From UMGS1225 sp034086705 (GTDB taxonomy: Bacteria; Bacillota; Clostridia; Oscillospirales; CAG-272): a stretch of DNA of 64,000 bases. The stretch's first letter is position 1; each line of letters starts with the position of its first letter. Shown here piece after piece: positions 33,113 to 41,170 of the stretch. The notes under the pieces were generated by a model, which saw only the letters and a program-made list of their open reading frames with translations, was not told the origin of the DNA and did not search any database. Position numbers and translations under genes: made by a program. The stretch lies in NCBI GenBank assembly GCA_034086705.1, contig JAXDZV010000032.1, forward strand, positions 3,223-67,222, given 5' to 3'.

Positions 33113-33697
33113 TCAAAGACCCCATACATGCTCATATCTGTATTTTGCCACGCGGCAACGGCGAACATACTCTGCCGTCTCGGAAATGGGAATCTCCAAA
33201 AGTACGCCATCGCGGGAGAGGGCGGGATCCGCCAGCCATTTTTGCACTCTGCCGATTCCCGCATTATACGCCGCATAAACAGTTTCCCAATTTTCAAATT
33301 GCCGGTACAGATAGCTCAAAAGGTAGGTGCCCGCGTCAATATTCACCGCGGGGTCGTACAGCGCAGCCGGATCATACACCTGAGCCCGTACGGTACACAG
33401 CCATTCATACGTTGTCGGCATCAGTTGCATCAAACCGACCGCCCCCACATGCGATACGGCATCTGCCGCAAATCCGCTCTCTGTGCGAATGACAGCGTAG
33501 ATCACCGCCTGTGGCACCCCATGCTCCCGGGAAGCAGCGCAAACCAGCTCTGTATACTGCATCGGATACGCCGCCTTCTGCGCAGCACGCGTCGCAGCCT
33601 CTCCCGCCTTTCCCAAAAAGAAAAAGACCGTTACAATCAGGGTGGTTGTCAACAGCACACAAAGCACAAAACATGCCCCGCGCCACAGCGCTCTCAT
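33113..33697 (-). CDS. Membrane-anchored lytic transglycosylase (SLT domain)
   Basis: A 194-residue protein with an N-terminal transmembrane anchor (ACFVLCVLLTTTLIVTVFFFLG), then an SLT-type lysozyme-fold domain: VIRTESGFAADAVS with the catalytic Glu, GAVGLMQLMPTTYEW, and VYAAYNAGIGRV. It cleaves peptidoglycan glycan strands outside the membrane, probably in wall turnover or growth. It overlaps the coaE stop by 4 bp, an arrangement seen in several clostridia. Confidence 0.92.
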   Translation of the reverse strand: MRALWRGACFVLCVLLTTTLIVTVFFFLGKAGEAATRAAQKAAYPMQYTELVCAASREHGVPQAVIYAVIRTESGFAADAVSHVGAVGLMQLMPTTYEWLCTVRAQVYDPAALYDPAVNIDAGTYLLSYLYRQFENWETVYAAYNAGIGRVQKWLADPALSRDGVLLEIPISETAEYVRRCRVAKYRYEHVWGL

Positions 33698-34335
33698 TGC
33701 GCACCGCCCGCCGCCACGGCCCGGGCACGCAACTCGGAAAATAAGGTTTGCGCTGCATGTTCAAACGCCTGTTGTGTGCCGTTATTTTCCAAAATATAAT
33801 CGCACCGTGCACGCAGCGCCGCATCGTCCAATTGCGCCGCAATGCGCGTTTCTGCCGCCGATTGCGAAATATCGTCTCGCTCCGTTATGCGCGCAATGCG
33901 CAGCTCTTTGTGAGAAACTACCCCCACCGTGACATCGCATTGCCGGTCAAACCCGCTCTCAAACAACAGCGGCGCGTCTATGACGACAAGCTCTGCCCCC
34001 GCCGCACGCTGCGCCGCAAGCCAGGTACCGCAGGCGGCAAGAATATACTTGTGCGTAACCGCGTTTAACCTTGCTTGCTTCTCCGCACGCCTGTGTTCAT
34101 CTTCTTCTCCAAAAACCATCTGCGCCAGCCGGCGGCGATTGAGTGTTCCGTCGGCACGTAAGATCCCCGTTCCGAAAAACTCAATCAACTCAGACAGGCA
34201 CGGCGTGCCAGGCGTTGTTACCGCACGAGACAACAAATCCGTATTCAGCGAAGGAATTTGCATTTGCTCCAACGCTTGGCAAAGGGTGGTTTTTCCCACA
34301 CCGCTGCCACCTGTCAACCCGACAACCATCATCAT
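33694..34335 (-). CDS. coaE: Dephospho-CoA kinase
   Basis: Last step of coenzyme A synthesis. The 213-residue protein starts at one of three adjacent ATG codons (34335, 34332, 34329) before VVGLTGGSGVGKTTL, the P-loop. Further family blocks are PSLNTDLLSRAV, the ELVVIDAPLLFESGFD segment and ITERDDISQSAAETRI. I chose 34335 for its spacing to GGAAAGG. Its stop overlaps the transglycosylase start by 4 bp. Confidence 0.94.
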   Translation of the reverse strand: MMMVVGLTGGSGVGKTTLCQALEQMQIPSLNTDLLSRAVTTPGTPCLSELIEFFGTGILRADGTLNRRRLAQMVFGEEDEHRRAEKQARLNAVTHKYILAACGTWLAAQRAAGAELVVIDAPLLFESGFDRQCDVTVGVVSHKELRIARITERDDISQSAAETRIAAQLDDAALRARCDYILENNGTQQAFEHAAQTLFSELRARAVAAGGAQ

Positions 34336-34372
34336 ATCGTGTTTTTCCTTTCCGGCCTGTGTTGCAGAATCT

Positions 34373-35734
34373 TTATGTGAAATCCGCTGCAATCGGCGGC
34401 GCAGCACGACGCGCCGCGATGCCCGCGCGAATCACGCCTGACAGCGTTGCTGCATCTGCTGTCTGCTGCATACCGCTTTCCAACTCTTTTAGCGTTGCCT
34501 GGCCGGCCGCAATTTCATCTTCTCCCAGGAAAATGACATACGGAATGCCAAGTTTATCTGCATAGGCCAGCTTGTTCTTCAGTTTCTTTGCCTCCGTGTG
34601 TAACTGGCAGCGAATACCGTCTGCACGCAGCGCCGTAGCCAGAGAAACAGCACTGTCCAACTGCGGAGTCATAGGCAAAATCAAAACATCTGCCGGCGCA
34701 GTTAATACTGCATCGTTGAGCAACCCCTGCTCCTGCAATACATAAAACAGCCGCGTCAACCCAATAGAAATTCCCACGCCCGGCAGCACACGATCCGTAT
34801 AATATCCAGCCAGATTGTCATACCGTCCGCCGGAGCAAATGGACCCAATCTGCGGATACTCCGGCAAAATTGTCTCATACACCGTGCCGGTATAATAATC
34901 CAGCCCACGCGCAATGGTCAAATCTACACAAAACGCTTCCTGCGGTACACCAAAGGCGTCCAAATACCGCAAAACGGTCTCAAGTTCTTGTACCCCGCGG
35001 TCAAAAACCTCGCTGCGCCCACAATAGCCGTGTAACATCTCTAACAGAGACTCGCCACGTACCTGCGCGCCGACAAATGCAGTCACCTCCCGGGCAGTCT
35101 GCACCGACAGTCCCTGCTCTATCAACAGTTCTTCAACTTTTTCCGCACCGATTTTCTCCAGCTTATCGATGGTTCGTAAAATCATCTCCGAACGGTCCCC
35201 CACGCCCAATATCTCAAAAAAACCGTTCAGAATCTTGCGATTGTTGACCCGGATACAAAACCGGCGCAGCCCCATATCGCAGAAAGTGCGATAGATAATG
35301 CTCGGAATCTCCGCCTCATTGATAATATCCAGCGTCCCGTCACCGATGATGTCAATATCCGCCTGATAAAATTCCCGAAACCGCCCGCGCTGTGTGCGCT
35401 CACCGCGGTATACCTTACCAATTTGATAGCGCCGGAAAGGAAAAGACAGCTCCGCTGCGTGCAGTGCCACGTACTTCGCAAGCGGTACAGTTAAATCAAA
35501 CCGCAGCGAAAGGTCTGCATCCCCTTTTTCAAACCGGTAGATTTGCTTTTCTGTCTCCCCGCCCCCCTTAGCAAGCAAAACCTCGCTTGCCTCGATGATG
35601 GGAGTGTCCAGCGGCGTAAAACCGTATAATGCATATGTGCGGCGCAGAATCTCCATCATACGCTCCATCTGCATCTGCTGCGCCGGCAGCAGCTCCATAA
35701 AGCCGGACAGTGTCCGCGGCCTGACTTTTTCCAT
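34373..35734 (-). CDS. hisS: Histidyl-tRNA synthetase
   Basis: Class II aminoacyl-tRNA synthetase of 453 residues. Motif 1 region is YALYGFTPLDTPIIE, motif 2 is FRRYQIGKVYRGERTQRGR with EFYQADIDIIG, the histidine-binding block is ARGLDYYTGTVYE, and motif 3 is GVGISIGLTRLF. The C-terminal anticodon-binding domain follows with DVLILPMTPQ. ATG 35734 was chosen over a much longer upstream frame because AAGGAGAG sits before it and the family starts here. Confidence 0.96.
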   Translation of the reverse strand: MEKVRPRTLSGFMELLPAQQMQMERMMEILRRTYALYGFTPLDTPIIEASEVLLAKGGGETEKQIYRFEKGDADLSLRFDLTVPLAKYVALHAAELSFPFRRYQIGKVYRGERTQRGRFREFYQADIDIIGDGTLDIINEAEIPSIIYRTFCDMGLRRFCIRVNNRKILNGFFEILGVGDRSEMILRTIDKLEKIGAEKVEELLIEQGLSVQTAREVTAFVGAQVRGESLLEMLHGYCGRSEVFDRGVQELETVLRYLDAFGVPQEAFCVDLTIARGLDYYTGTVYETILPEYPQIGSICSGGRYDNLAGYYTDRVLPGVGISIGLTRLFYVLQEQGLLNDAVLTAPADVLILPMTPQLDSAVSLATALRADGIRCQLHTEAKKLKNKLAYADKLGIPYVIFLGEDEIAAGQATLKELESGMQQTADAATLSGVIRAGIAARRAAPPIAADFT

Positions 35735-35789
35735 GCTTCTTCTCTCCTTGTTAGCTTTGTTCCATTTGCGGTATTTTTTGCTGCGCCTC

Positions 35790-36896
35790 TTACGATGGCG
35801 GTGTATTTGCCGTTTGCACAGGCACAATTCGAAACCCCGCCGCTTTTGCAAGCCGGTTATATACGGCAAGCCCAATCCCCTGCGGTTGCGGCAACGGCGC
35901 ATAAATACATACAGCGTCTGTATCATCAAAAGCGCGCAAACAGGCAAAAAGCCTGTGCGCCTGCATCTGTACGTCATCGCGCGGACCAAGGGACATGGTC
36001 AGCGGCCCCTGCAAAAGAGCTTCATCTTCCGCATAACACAAAATCCCCGTATGTGGCTGAGCCCGCTTTTCCAAAAGCGCCGCCCGCTGTGCCGCCGGCG
36101 TACCCCTGAGCAATGTAACCGTTGCACGCGGAGCATAGTGCCTATATTTCATGCCGGGCGCCTGCGGACGCAACGTCTCATTTGCCTGTTGCAGCACCGT
36201 TTGATCCAATGCAACACGGTTCGTTCCCACCGCTTGCTGCAGCATCTGCGGCGTAACTGCACCCGGACGCAACACCGTCAGCGTTTCATCCTCCTGCAGC
36301 CGAATAACCGTAGACTCCACGCCTACCGCCGCATCCGGGCCGCATAAAATCATATCTACCCTACCATATAGATCACGGATAACATGCTGTGCCGTTGTGG
36401 GGCTGGGTTTTCCGGATAAATTGGCGGACGGCGCCGCCACCGGAACCCCGGCTTGTAAAATCAGCGTACGCGCCGCTTGCTCTGACGGCAGCCGAAGGCC
36501 CACCGTTGAAAGCCCCCCCGTTACACTATCCGGAATACAGGCACGCTTTTGCACAATCATCGTCAGCGGGCCCGGCCAAAACCGTGCCGCCAGCTCTTCA
36601 AACAGCGGAGTGGGATAGGCAAATTGCGCCGCCTGCGCTGTCTTTGCAATATGTACAATCAGCGGATTGTCCGCCGGGCGGCCTTTCGCGGCATAAACCC
36701 GCCGCGCCGCATCAGGATCCAGCGCGTTTGCACCTAAACCATACACAGTTTCCGTGGGAAACGCAACCAAACCGCCTCGGCGCAAGCACTGCGCCGCCCG
36801 GGCAAGCTGCTGCTGTGCATCCGGTGCCGATAAATCAATCAGCTCTGTTTGGAGATTTGGTGCTGTCGGTGTATGAATTGCATTGTTCTGTTCCAT
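35790..36896 (-). CDS. L-threonylcarbamoyladenylate synthase, Sua5 type
   Basis: Makes threonylcarbamoyl-AMP for the t6A37 modification of ANN-decoding tRNAs. The YrdC domain has LRRGGLVAFPTETVYGLGANA, the KGRPADNPLIVHI block with Lys and Arg contacts, and SANLSGKPSPTTA. A linker and a C-terminal Sua5 domain extend it to 368 residues, the long form common in Firmicutes (YwlC). ATG 36896 has AAAGG upstream. It is 13 bp downstream of prfA; prmC, often between them, is absent here. Confidence 0.94.
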   Translation of the reverse strand: MEQNNAIHTPTAPNLQTELIDLSAPDAQQQLARAAQCLRRGGLVAFPTETVYGLGANALDPDAARRVYAAKGRPADNPLIVHIAKTAQAAQFAYPTPLFEELAARFWPGPLTMIVQKRACIPDSVTGGLSTVGLRLPSEQAARTLILQAGVPVAAPSANLSGKPSPTTAQHVIRDLYGRVDMILCGPDAAVGVESTVIRLQEDETLTVLRPGAVTPQMLQQAVGTNRVALDQTVLQQANETLRPQAPGMKYRHYAPRATVTLLRGTPAAQRAALLEKRAQPHTGILCYAEDEALLQGPLTMSLGPRDDVQMQAHRLFACLRAFDDTDAVCIYAPLPQPQGIGLAVYNRLAKAAGFRIVPVQTANTPPS

Positions 36897-36909
36897 GTGT
36901 TGCCTTTCT

Positions 36910-38007
36910 TTACTGTATCTGCATCTGCGTCGTCTGCCCCGGCGGCGACGTCGTATCGCTCTGCTGTGCCGCCTGCGCCGCAAGCAGAGCATCGATCAAA
37001 CGATCCATATCCCCGTTGAGAACCCCTTCCAGCGAATACAGTGTCAGATTGATGCGATGATCGCTCACACGGCCTTGCGGAAAATTATACGTGCGGATTC
37101 GCTCAGAACGGTCCGCCGTGCCAACCTGCGCACGCCGTTGCCCGGCAATGCGCTCTTGTTGCGCTGTGCGTTCTCGCTCATAGAGCTTGGCACGTAAAAT
37201 GCGAAGCGCCTTGTCTTTGTTTTTAAACTGGCTGCGCTCATCTTGACATTCTACCACAATTCCCGTAGGCAAATGAGTAATGCGGATGGCGCTCTCGGTT
37301 TTGTTGATATGCTGCCCCCCCGCACCGCTGGATTTACAGCTTTCTATTTTGAGCTGCGCAGGCAACAGTTCCACCTCAACCTGATCTGCCTGCGGCAGCA
37401 CCGCAACGGTCGCCGTGGATGTCTGGATGCGCCCCTGCGACTCCGTGCGGGGCACCCGTTGCACACGGTGTACGCCGCTTTCATATTTCAGCCGCGCATA
37501 CGCTCCCGTGCCATTGACCAAAAAACAAACTTCGCGCAGACCGCCTAACTCCGTCTCGCTTTGCGACATAAGCTCTGTGTGAAAACCGCGGCGCGTGGCA
37601 TACATGCAATACATGCGGTACAGATCTGCCGCGAACAGCGCAGCCTCTTCCCCACCTGCCCCTGCGCGAATCTCCATCACAACCGCCCGGTCATCATCTG
37701 TATCCTGGGCAGCATGCGCCAGCATGCTTTGCAGCTTTTGCCAGATAGCTCGCTGCGTTTTCTGAGCAGTTTGTACTTCCTGTGCCGCCAGCGCAGCAAG
37801 CTCTTCGTCTTGTAGCAATTCCTCCGCTTGTTGCTGCTGACGCTGTGCCGCAAGATACTCCTCATACACAGCTGCCAGCGGCTCTTTTTGTGCGTATTCA
37901 CGCCGAAGCGTCGCATACTGCTGACGATCCCGTAGAATCTGCGGCTGCTGCAAAAGCGCCGCAAGCTCCGCAGTGCGTGCCCGCAGCGCCTCAAGCTTTT
38001 CCTGCAT
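36910..38007 (-). CDS. prfA: Peptide chain release factor 1
   Basis: Reads UAA and UAG stop codons. The 365-residue protein has IRAGAGGEEAALFAADL, the anticodon-like P-x-T motif as PRT in VQRVPRTESQGRIQ, and the catalytic GGQ in SSGAGGQHINKTESAIR, with SDHRINLTLYSL near the end. A PxT with Arg in the middle (usually Ala or Val) is a small variation. The C-terminal tail is Gln/Thr-rich. It is 16 bp before the stop of the DUF951 gene, with a short overlap. Confidence 0.95.
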   Translation of the reverse strand: MQEKLEALRARTAELAALLQQPQILRDRQQYATLRREYAQKEPLAAVYEEYLAAQRQQQQAEELLQDEELAALAAQEVQTAQKTQRAIWQKLQSMLAHAAQDTDDDRAVVMEIRAGAGGEEAALFAADLYRMYCMYATRRGFHTELMSQSETELGGLREVCFLVNGTGAYARLKYESGVHRVQRVPRTESQGRIQTSTATVAVLPQADQVEVELLPAQLKIESCKSSGAGGQHINKTESAIRITHLPTGIVVECQDERSQFKNKDKALRILRAKLYERERTAQQERIAGQRRAQVGTADRSERIRTYNFPQGRVSDHRINLTLYSLEGVLNGDMDRLIDALLAAQAAQQSDTTSPPGQTTQMQIQ

Positions 38008-38191
38008 CGCTCACAACCTCCCTAACCGCCCGCTCAAATGCGATGCGCTCCATGCGCACCACTCTACCGCATCCACAACAGGCAGCCCCGATATCCGCGC
38101 CAACACGCAAAATTCGAAACCGATCCGTACCGCAGGGATGCACTTTACGCATTCTTACCACCGTGCCTACGCACAACTGTTCTCGCTCCAT
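37991..38191 (-). CDS. DUF951 family small protein
   Basis: A 66-residue protein with the family pattern: VGTVVRMRKVHPCGTDRFRILRVGADIG split across two beta strands, then a CxxCG pair (CCGCGRVV) and an RIAFERAVR helix. The ATG at 38191 has GAGGTG 6 bases before it, so the in-frame GTG at 38200 was rejected. Its function is unknown; the Cys and His residues suggest metal binding. It overlaps prfA by 17 bp and leads the operon. Confidence 0.87.
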   Translation of the reverse strand: MEREQLCVGTVVRMRKVHPCGTDRFRILRVGADIGAACCGCGRVVRMERIAFERAVREVVSDAGKA

Positions 38192-38221
38192 GCAAGACAC
38201 CTCGCTCTTTGCAATCGTCTT

Positions 38222-38250
38222 ATCTTATCATATCCTGCCTGTTTTGTAAA
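38222..38250 (-). promoter_or_regulatory. Promoter of the DUF951-prfA-sua5-hisS-coaE run
   Basis: Minus strand TTTACA (38245-38250) and TAAGAT (38222-38227) with 17-bp spacing, about 30 bases before the DUF951 start. Confidence 0.5.
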
Positions 38251-38329
38251 TATCTGTCCGGATAAAAATCTCCTGCGTTCATGATTTCGTTGCAAGCGCA
38301 AAGTTTTTCAAAAACTTGCAGGTTTTCTC

Positions 38330-38358
38330 TTGTGAAAATGCAAAACACATGTTATAAT
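38330..38358 (+). promoter_or_regulatory. Promoter of the citrate synthase-like gene
   Basis: TTGTGA (38330-38335) and a perfect TATAAT (38353-38358) with 17-bp spacing and a TG extension before the -10. Just upstream, near 38300-38319, is a palindrome of the form AAGTTTTT-C-AAAAACTT that could be an operator. Confidence 0.72.
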
Positions 38359-38442
38359 AAAATCCTATTTTCGAATCTTTGCGCGTCAAAGACTCCTATT
38401 TGACGCCGTACAACGCATTTACCGGAAAGGAGCGATCGATTT

Positions 38443-39897
38443 ATGCAAGAAAACAACTGTGAAAAAATGCAGGATTCGCCGACATTGCAATTCTCCCAGC
38501 AAACCAATCTGCTGGAACAAGCGGCCTATAAATATCAACTGCAAGACAGGCAAACGCCGAATTTGTACCGCCAACTTTACGATTATGCATCTGTACCAAA
38601 GGTTTCCTTTAACCACCGCAGTGTTCCTTTATGCATGCCGGAAAATATCTGGATGACAGACACCACCTTTCGCGACGGGCAGCAATCTACCTCGCCGTTT
38701 ACGGAAAAGCAGATTGTGGCGCTCTATCGTCTGCTGGCAAAGCTGGGCGGTCCGAAGGGGTTGATTCGGCAAAGTGAATTTTTTGTTTACACGGAAAAAG
38801 ACCGCCGCGCCGTACAGGCGTGTATGGATACGGGGCTTCCCTTTCCGGAGGTTACCACTTGGATTCGCGCCAACGAGCAGGATTTCAAACTTGTAAAAGA
38901 TTTGGGAATCCGCGAGACAGGCGTGCTGCTCTCCTGCTCCGATTACCATATTTACAATAAAATGGGGCTCACACGTGCCCAGGCAATGGATCGTTACCTG
39001 GGCATTGTGCGCCGCATTATGGAATACGGTATTTCCCCACGTTGCCATTTTGAGGACATTACCCGGGCAGATTTTTACGGCTTTGTTGTTCCGCTTGCCG
39101 CAGCTTTGGAGGATTTGTCACGTCAAAGCGGCATCCCCGTAAAAATTCGTGCATGCGATACCATGGGATTCGGAGTTTCCTATCCGGGTGCTGCGCTGCC
39201 CCGCAGCGTTGGCGGCATCATCTACGGGCTACACCACTATGCCGGCATTCCCTCTGAGCGTTTGGAATGGCATGGGCATAACGATTTTTACAAAGTTGTC
39301 ACCAACGCCGCTACTGCGTGGCTGTATGGATGTTCCTCCGTCAATTGCTCCATGCTGGGTATCGGAGAACGCACGGGCAACTGCCCACTGGAAGCGATGG
39401 TCATTGAATATGCGTCACTGCGCGGCACACAGGATGGTATGGATCTCTCGGTGATCACAGAGATCGCCCGGTACTTTGAAGAAGAAATCGGATACGAAAT
39501 ACCGCCGCGCACCCCGTTTGTCGGCCGCAATTTTAATGTAACACGCGCCGGCATTCACGCAGACGGGCTGCTCAAAGATGAAGAAATTTACAATATTTTT
39601 GACACCGCAAAAATATTGAATCGGCCTGCCTGCGTCGCCGTAGATGCACACAGCGGACTGGCAGGTATCGCGCACTGGCTCAACAGCTATTTCCGATTGG
39701 AAAAAGAAGATGCCATAGACAAACGGGCGCCGTTGGTTGCTGCAATCAAAGAACAGGTAGACGCCTTGTATGCAAACGGGCGCTGCACCGTCATGGGAGA
39801 CGGCGAGTTGGAGGATATTCTGCGTCGCACAGATTATTCCGCGTATGAGCATTACGCGCACATACACCAACTCGCAAAAAACAAAGATAATGCGTAA
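38443..39897 (+). CDS. DRE-TIM metallolyase: probable Re-citrate synthase / isopropylmalate synthase-like enzyme
   Basis: A 484-residue enzyme of the HMGL-like family. The metal and substrate block is WMTDTTFRDGQQS (the D-R of DRE-TIM), followed by LGGPKGLIRQSEFFVYTEKD, PRCHFEDITRADFYGF, IRACDTMGFGVSYPGAALPRS (split here), and LEWHGHNDFYKV with the HxH metal ligands. These blocks resemble the clostridial Re-citrate synthase described in Clostridium kluyveri more than classical LeuA, and there is no LeuA regulatory domain. It probably condenses acetyl-CoA with oxaloacetate, but 2-oxo-acid specificity is not proven. An AAAGGAG site precedes the ATG. Confidence 0.78.
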   Translation: MQENNCEKMQDSPTLQFSQQTNLLEQAAYKYQLQDRQTPNLYRQLYDYASVPKVSFNHRSVPLCMPENIWMTDTTFRDGQQSTSPFTEKQIVALYRLLAKLGGPKGLIRQSEFFVYTEKDRRAVQACMDTGLPFPEVTTWIRANEQDFKLVKDLGIRETGVLLSCSDYHIYNKMGLTRAQAMDRYLGIVRRIMEYGISPRCHFEDITRADFYGFVVPLAAALEDLSRQSGIPVKIRACDTMGFGVSYPGAALPRSVGGIIYGLHHYAGIPSERLEWHGHNDFYKVVTNAATAWLYGCSSVNCSMLGIGERTGNCPLEAMVIEYASLRGTQDGMDLSVITEIARYFEEEIGYEIPPRTPFVGRNFNVTRAGIHADGLLKDEEIYNIFDTAKILNRPACVAVDAHSGLAGIAHWLNSYFRLEKEDAIDKRAPLVAAIKEQVDALYANGRCTVMGDGELEDILRRTDYSAYEHYAHIHQLAKNKDNA

Positions 39898-39912
39898 AAA
39901 GGAGAGATGTAC

Positions 39913-40431
39913 ATGAAGCACCCGCTGCATCCGGACGCAATGCTGGGTGACTTCGCCGCCGTGACACCCGCGCTGCTGCACGCGTACGGGGTGCGCGCGC
40001 TTTTGTGCGACATCGACAACACCCTTGTTCCCTATGAAGAGGCGGAGCCGACAGACGCAGTTCGCCGCTGGCTAGCAGCACTGGCAGATGCCGGTATTTG
40101 CATCGGCTTTGTGTCCAACAACGACCCTGCGCGGGTCAACCGCTTTAATCAATCGCTGCAGCTGTTTGCCTACGCCAAGGCCGGCAAACCCTCTACGCGT
40201 GCGGTTCGAGCTTTTCTTGCACAGTCAGGCATGGCGCCGCAGCAAACGGCATTGTTGGGAGATCAACTTTTTACAGATGTACTGTGCGCGCGTTGCAGCG
40301 GTCTGGTTAGCTTTCTCGTACCGCCTATTCGTGATAAAAAAACACTGTTTTTCCGTACAAAGCGTCTGCTGGAAAAACCTTTCCTCGCTTCCTTCCGAAA
40401 AAAACAAAAAAAAGCCCGCCGCTGCGTATAA
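39913..40431 (+). CDS. YqeG family HAD-type phosphatase
   Basis: A 172-residue HAD IIIA protein. Motif I is LLCDIDNTLVPYE, motif II FVSNND, and motif III with the acidic pair is LLGDQLFTDVLCA, preceded by the Lys in AKAGKPS. This matches the YqeG family found throughout Firmicutes, possibly phosphatidylglycerophosphate phosphatase-like. ATG 39913 was preferred over 39907 because GGAGAG then has proper spacing. It follows the citrate synthase-like gene by 15 bp. The end is very basic. Confidence 0.9.
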   Translation: MKHPLHPDAMLGDFAAVTPALLHAYGVRALLCDIDNTLVPYEEAEPTDAVRRWLAALADAGICIGFVSNNDPARVNRFNQSLQLFAYAKAGKPSTRAVRAFLAQSGMAPQQTALLGDQLFTDVLCARCSGLVSFLVPPIRDKKTLFFRTKRLLEKPFLASFRKKQKKARRCV

Positions 40432-40485
40432 ACTGCGCTGCAGCGGGCATTCTGTTAGCAGAACCACAAAAAAACGGAGGTCTTT

Positions 40486-40974
40486 ATGGAGCAATCGAAA
40501 AACACCTGCCGCGGCTGTGCCGGACAGGAAAAGCAAGCACCGGACGAAAAGCTGCTGGAAGAAATACTCAAAAACACGAAAATGGGAAGCGACGCCATGA
40601 TCACTCTGCTGGGAAAGCTGGAAGATACGCAGCAACCGCTGCGACAGGATCTGGCAACCCAGCTTGACGGATACCAGAATTTTGCAGCGCAGGCAACACG
40701 CCTTTTGGTTCAACGCGGAAAGACACCTACCGAACCTAAGCGTACCGCGACTTTGCCTTCACAATTCGGCATTCAGATCAGCACGCTCACCGACCACTCT
40801 CCCTCAAAGCTTGCAGAGCTTGTCATCAACGGCTCTACCATGGGGATTGTTGAGCTTTCCCGCGCTATGCACCGCTGCGGCACCGACGGCTGTGCCGCCG
40901 ACGTGCAAAAACTGGGGCAAGACGTACTCAACTTCGAAGAGGGAAATCTTTCCAAAATGAAAACTTATTTGTGA
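40486..40974 (+). CDS. Conserved helical protein of unknown function
   Basis: A 162-residue protein with a GGAGG site at 40475-40480. It has Cys residues near the start (CRGCAG), then amphipathic helices: DAMITLLGKLED, LRQDLATQLDGYQNFAAQAT, SPSKLAELVINGSTMGIVELSRAM, and ALKxYL-like ending LSKMKTYL. The pattern of long helices with conserved E/H/Q positions recalls four-helix-bundle proteins found in many Clostridia, but I cannot name a function. It ends just before a strong terminator. Confidence 0.72.
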   Translation: MEQSKNTCRGCAGQEKQAPDEKLLEEILKNTKMGSDAMITLLGKLEDTQQPLRQDLATQLDGYQNFAAQATRLLVQRGKTPTEPKRTATLPSQFGIQISTLTDHSPSKLAELVINGSTMGIVELSRAMHRCGTDGCAADVQKLGQDVLNFEEGNLSKMKTYL

Positions 40975-40985
40975 GCGCGCCCTGT

Positions 40986-41026
40986 ACGGCGTGCCGCATG
41001 CGCGGGCATGCGGCACGCCGTTTTTT
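40986..41026 (+). terminator. Strong Rho-independent terminator
   Basis: A perfect 15-bp stem (40986-41000 with 41007-41021), 6-nt loop, and a run of six T. It closes the 38443-40974 transcript and isolates lepA. Confidence 0.92.
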
Positions 41027-41067
41027 GCGTGATACCCAAGCAGAACGCAAAATTCATCAAATGTATC

Positions 41068-41096
41068 TTGCAATTTATCAACCTGCGCGATATAAT
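41068..41096 (+). promoter_or_regulatory. Promoter of lepA operon
   Basis: TTGCAA (41068-41073) and a perfect TATAAT (41091-41096) with 17-bp spacing, 75 bases before the lepA start. Confidence 0.8.
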
Positions 41097-41170
41097 GTAT
41101 AAAATAGGGTTTTTGTGGGATCGGCGTGACACAGCGCCGTCACCAACCACCGGATAGAGGAAGCAAACGT

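Noticed and set aside
40412..40452. Hairpin near the yqeG stop with a U run on the minus strand
   Set aside because: The U run is on the strand without any gene to terminate and partly encodes the Lys-rich yqeG tail. There is no T run on the coding strand.
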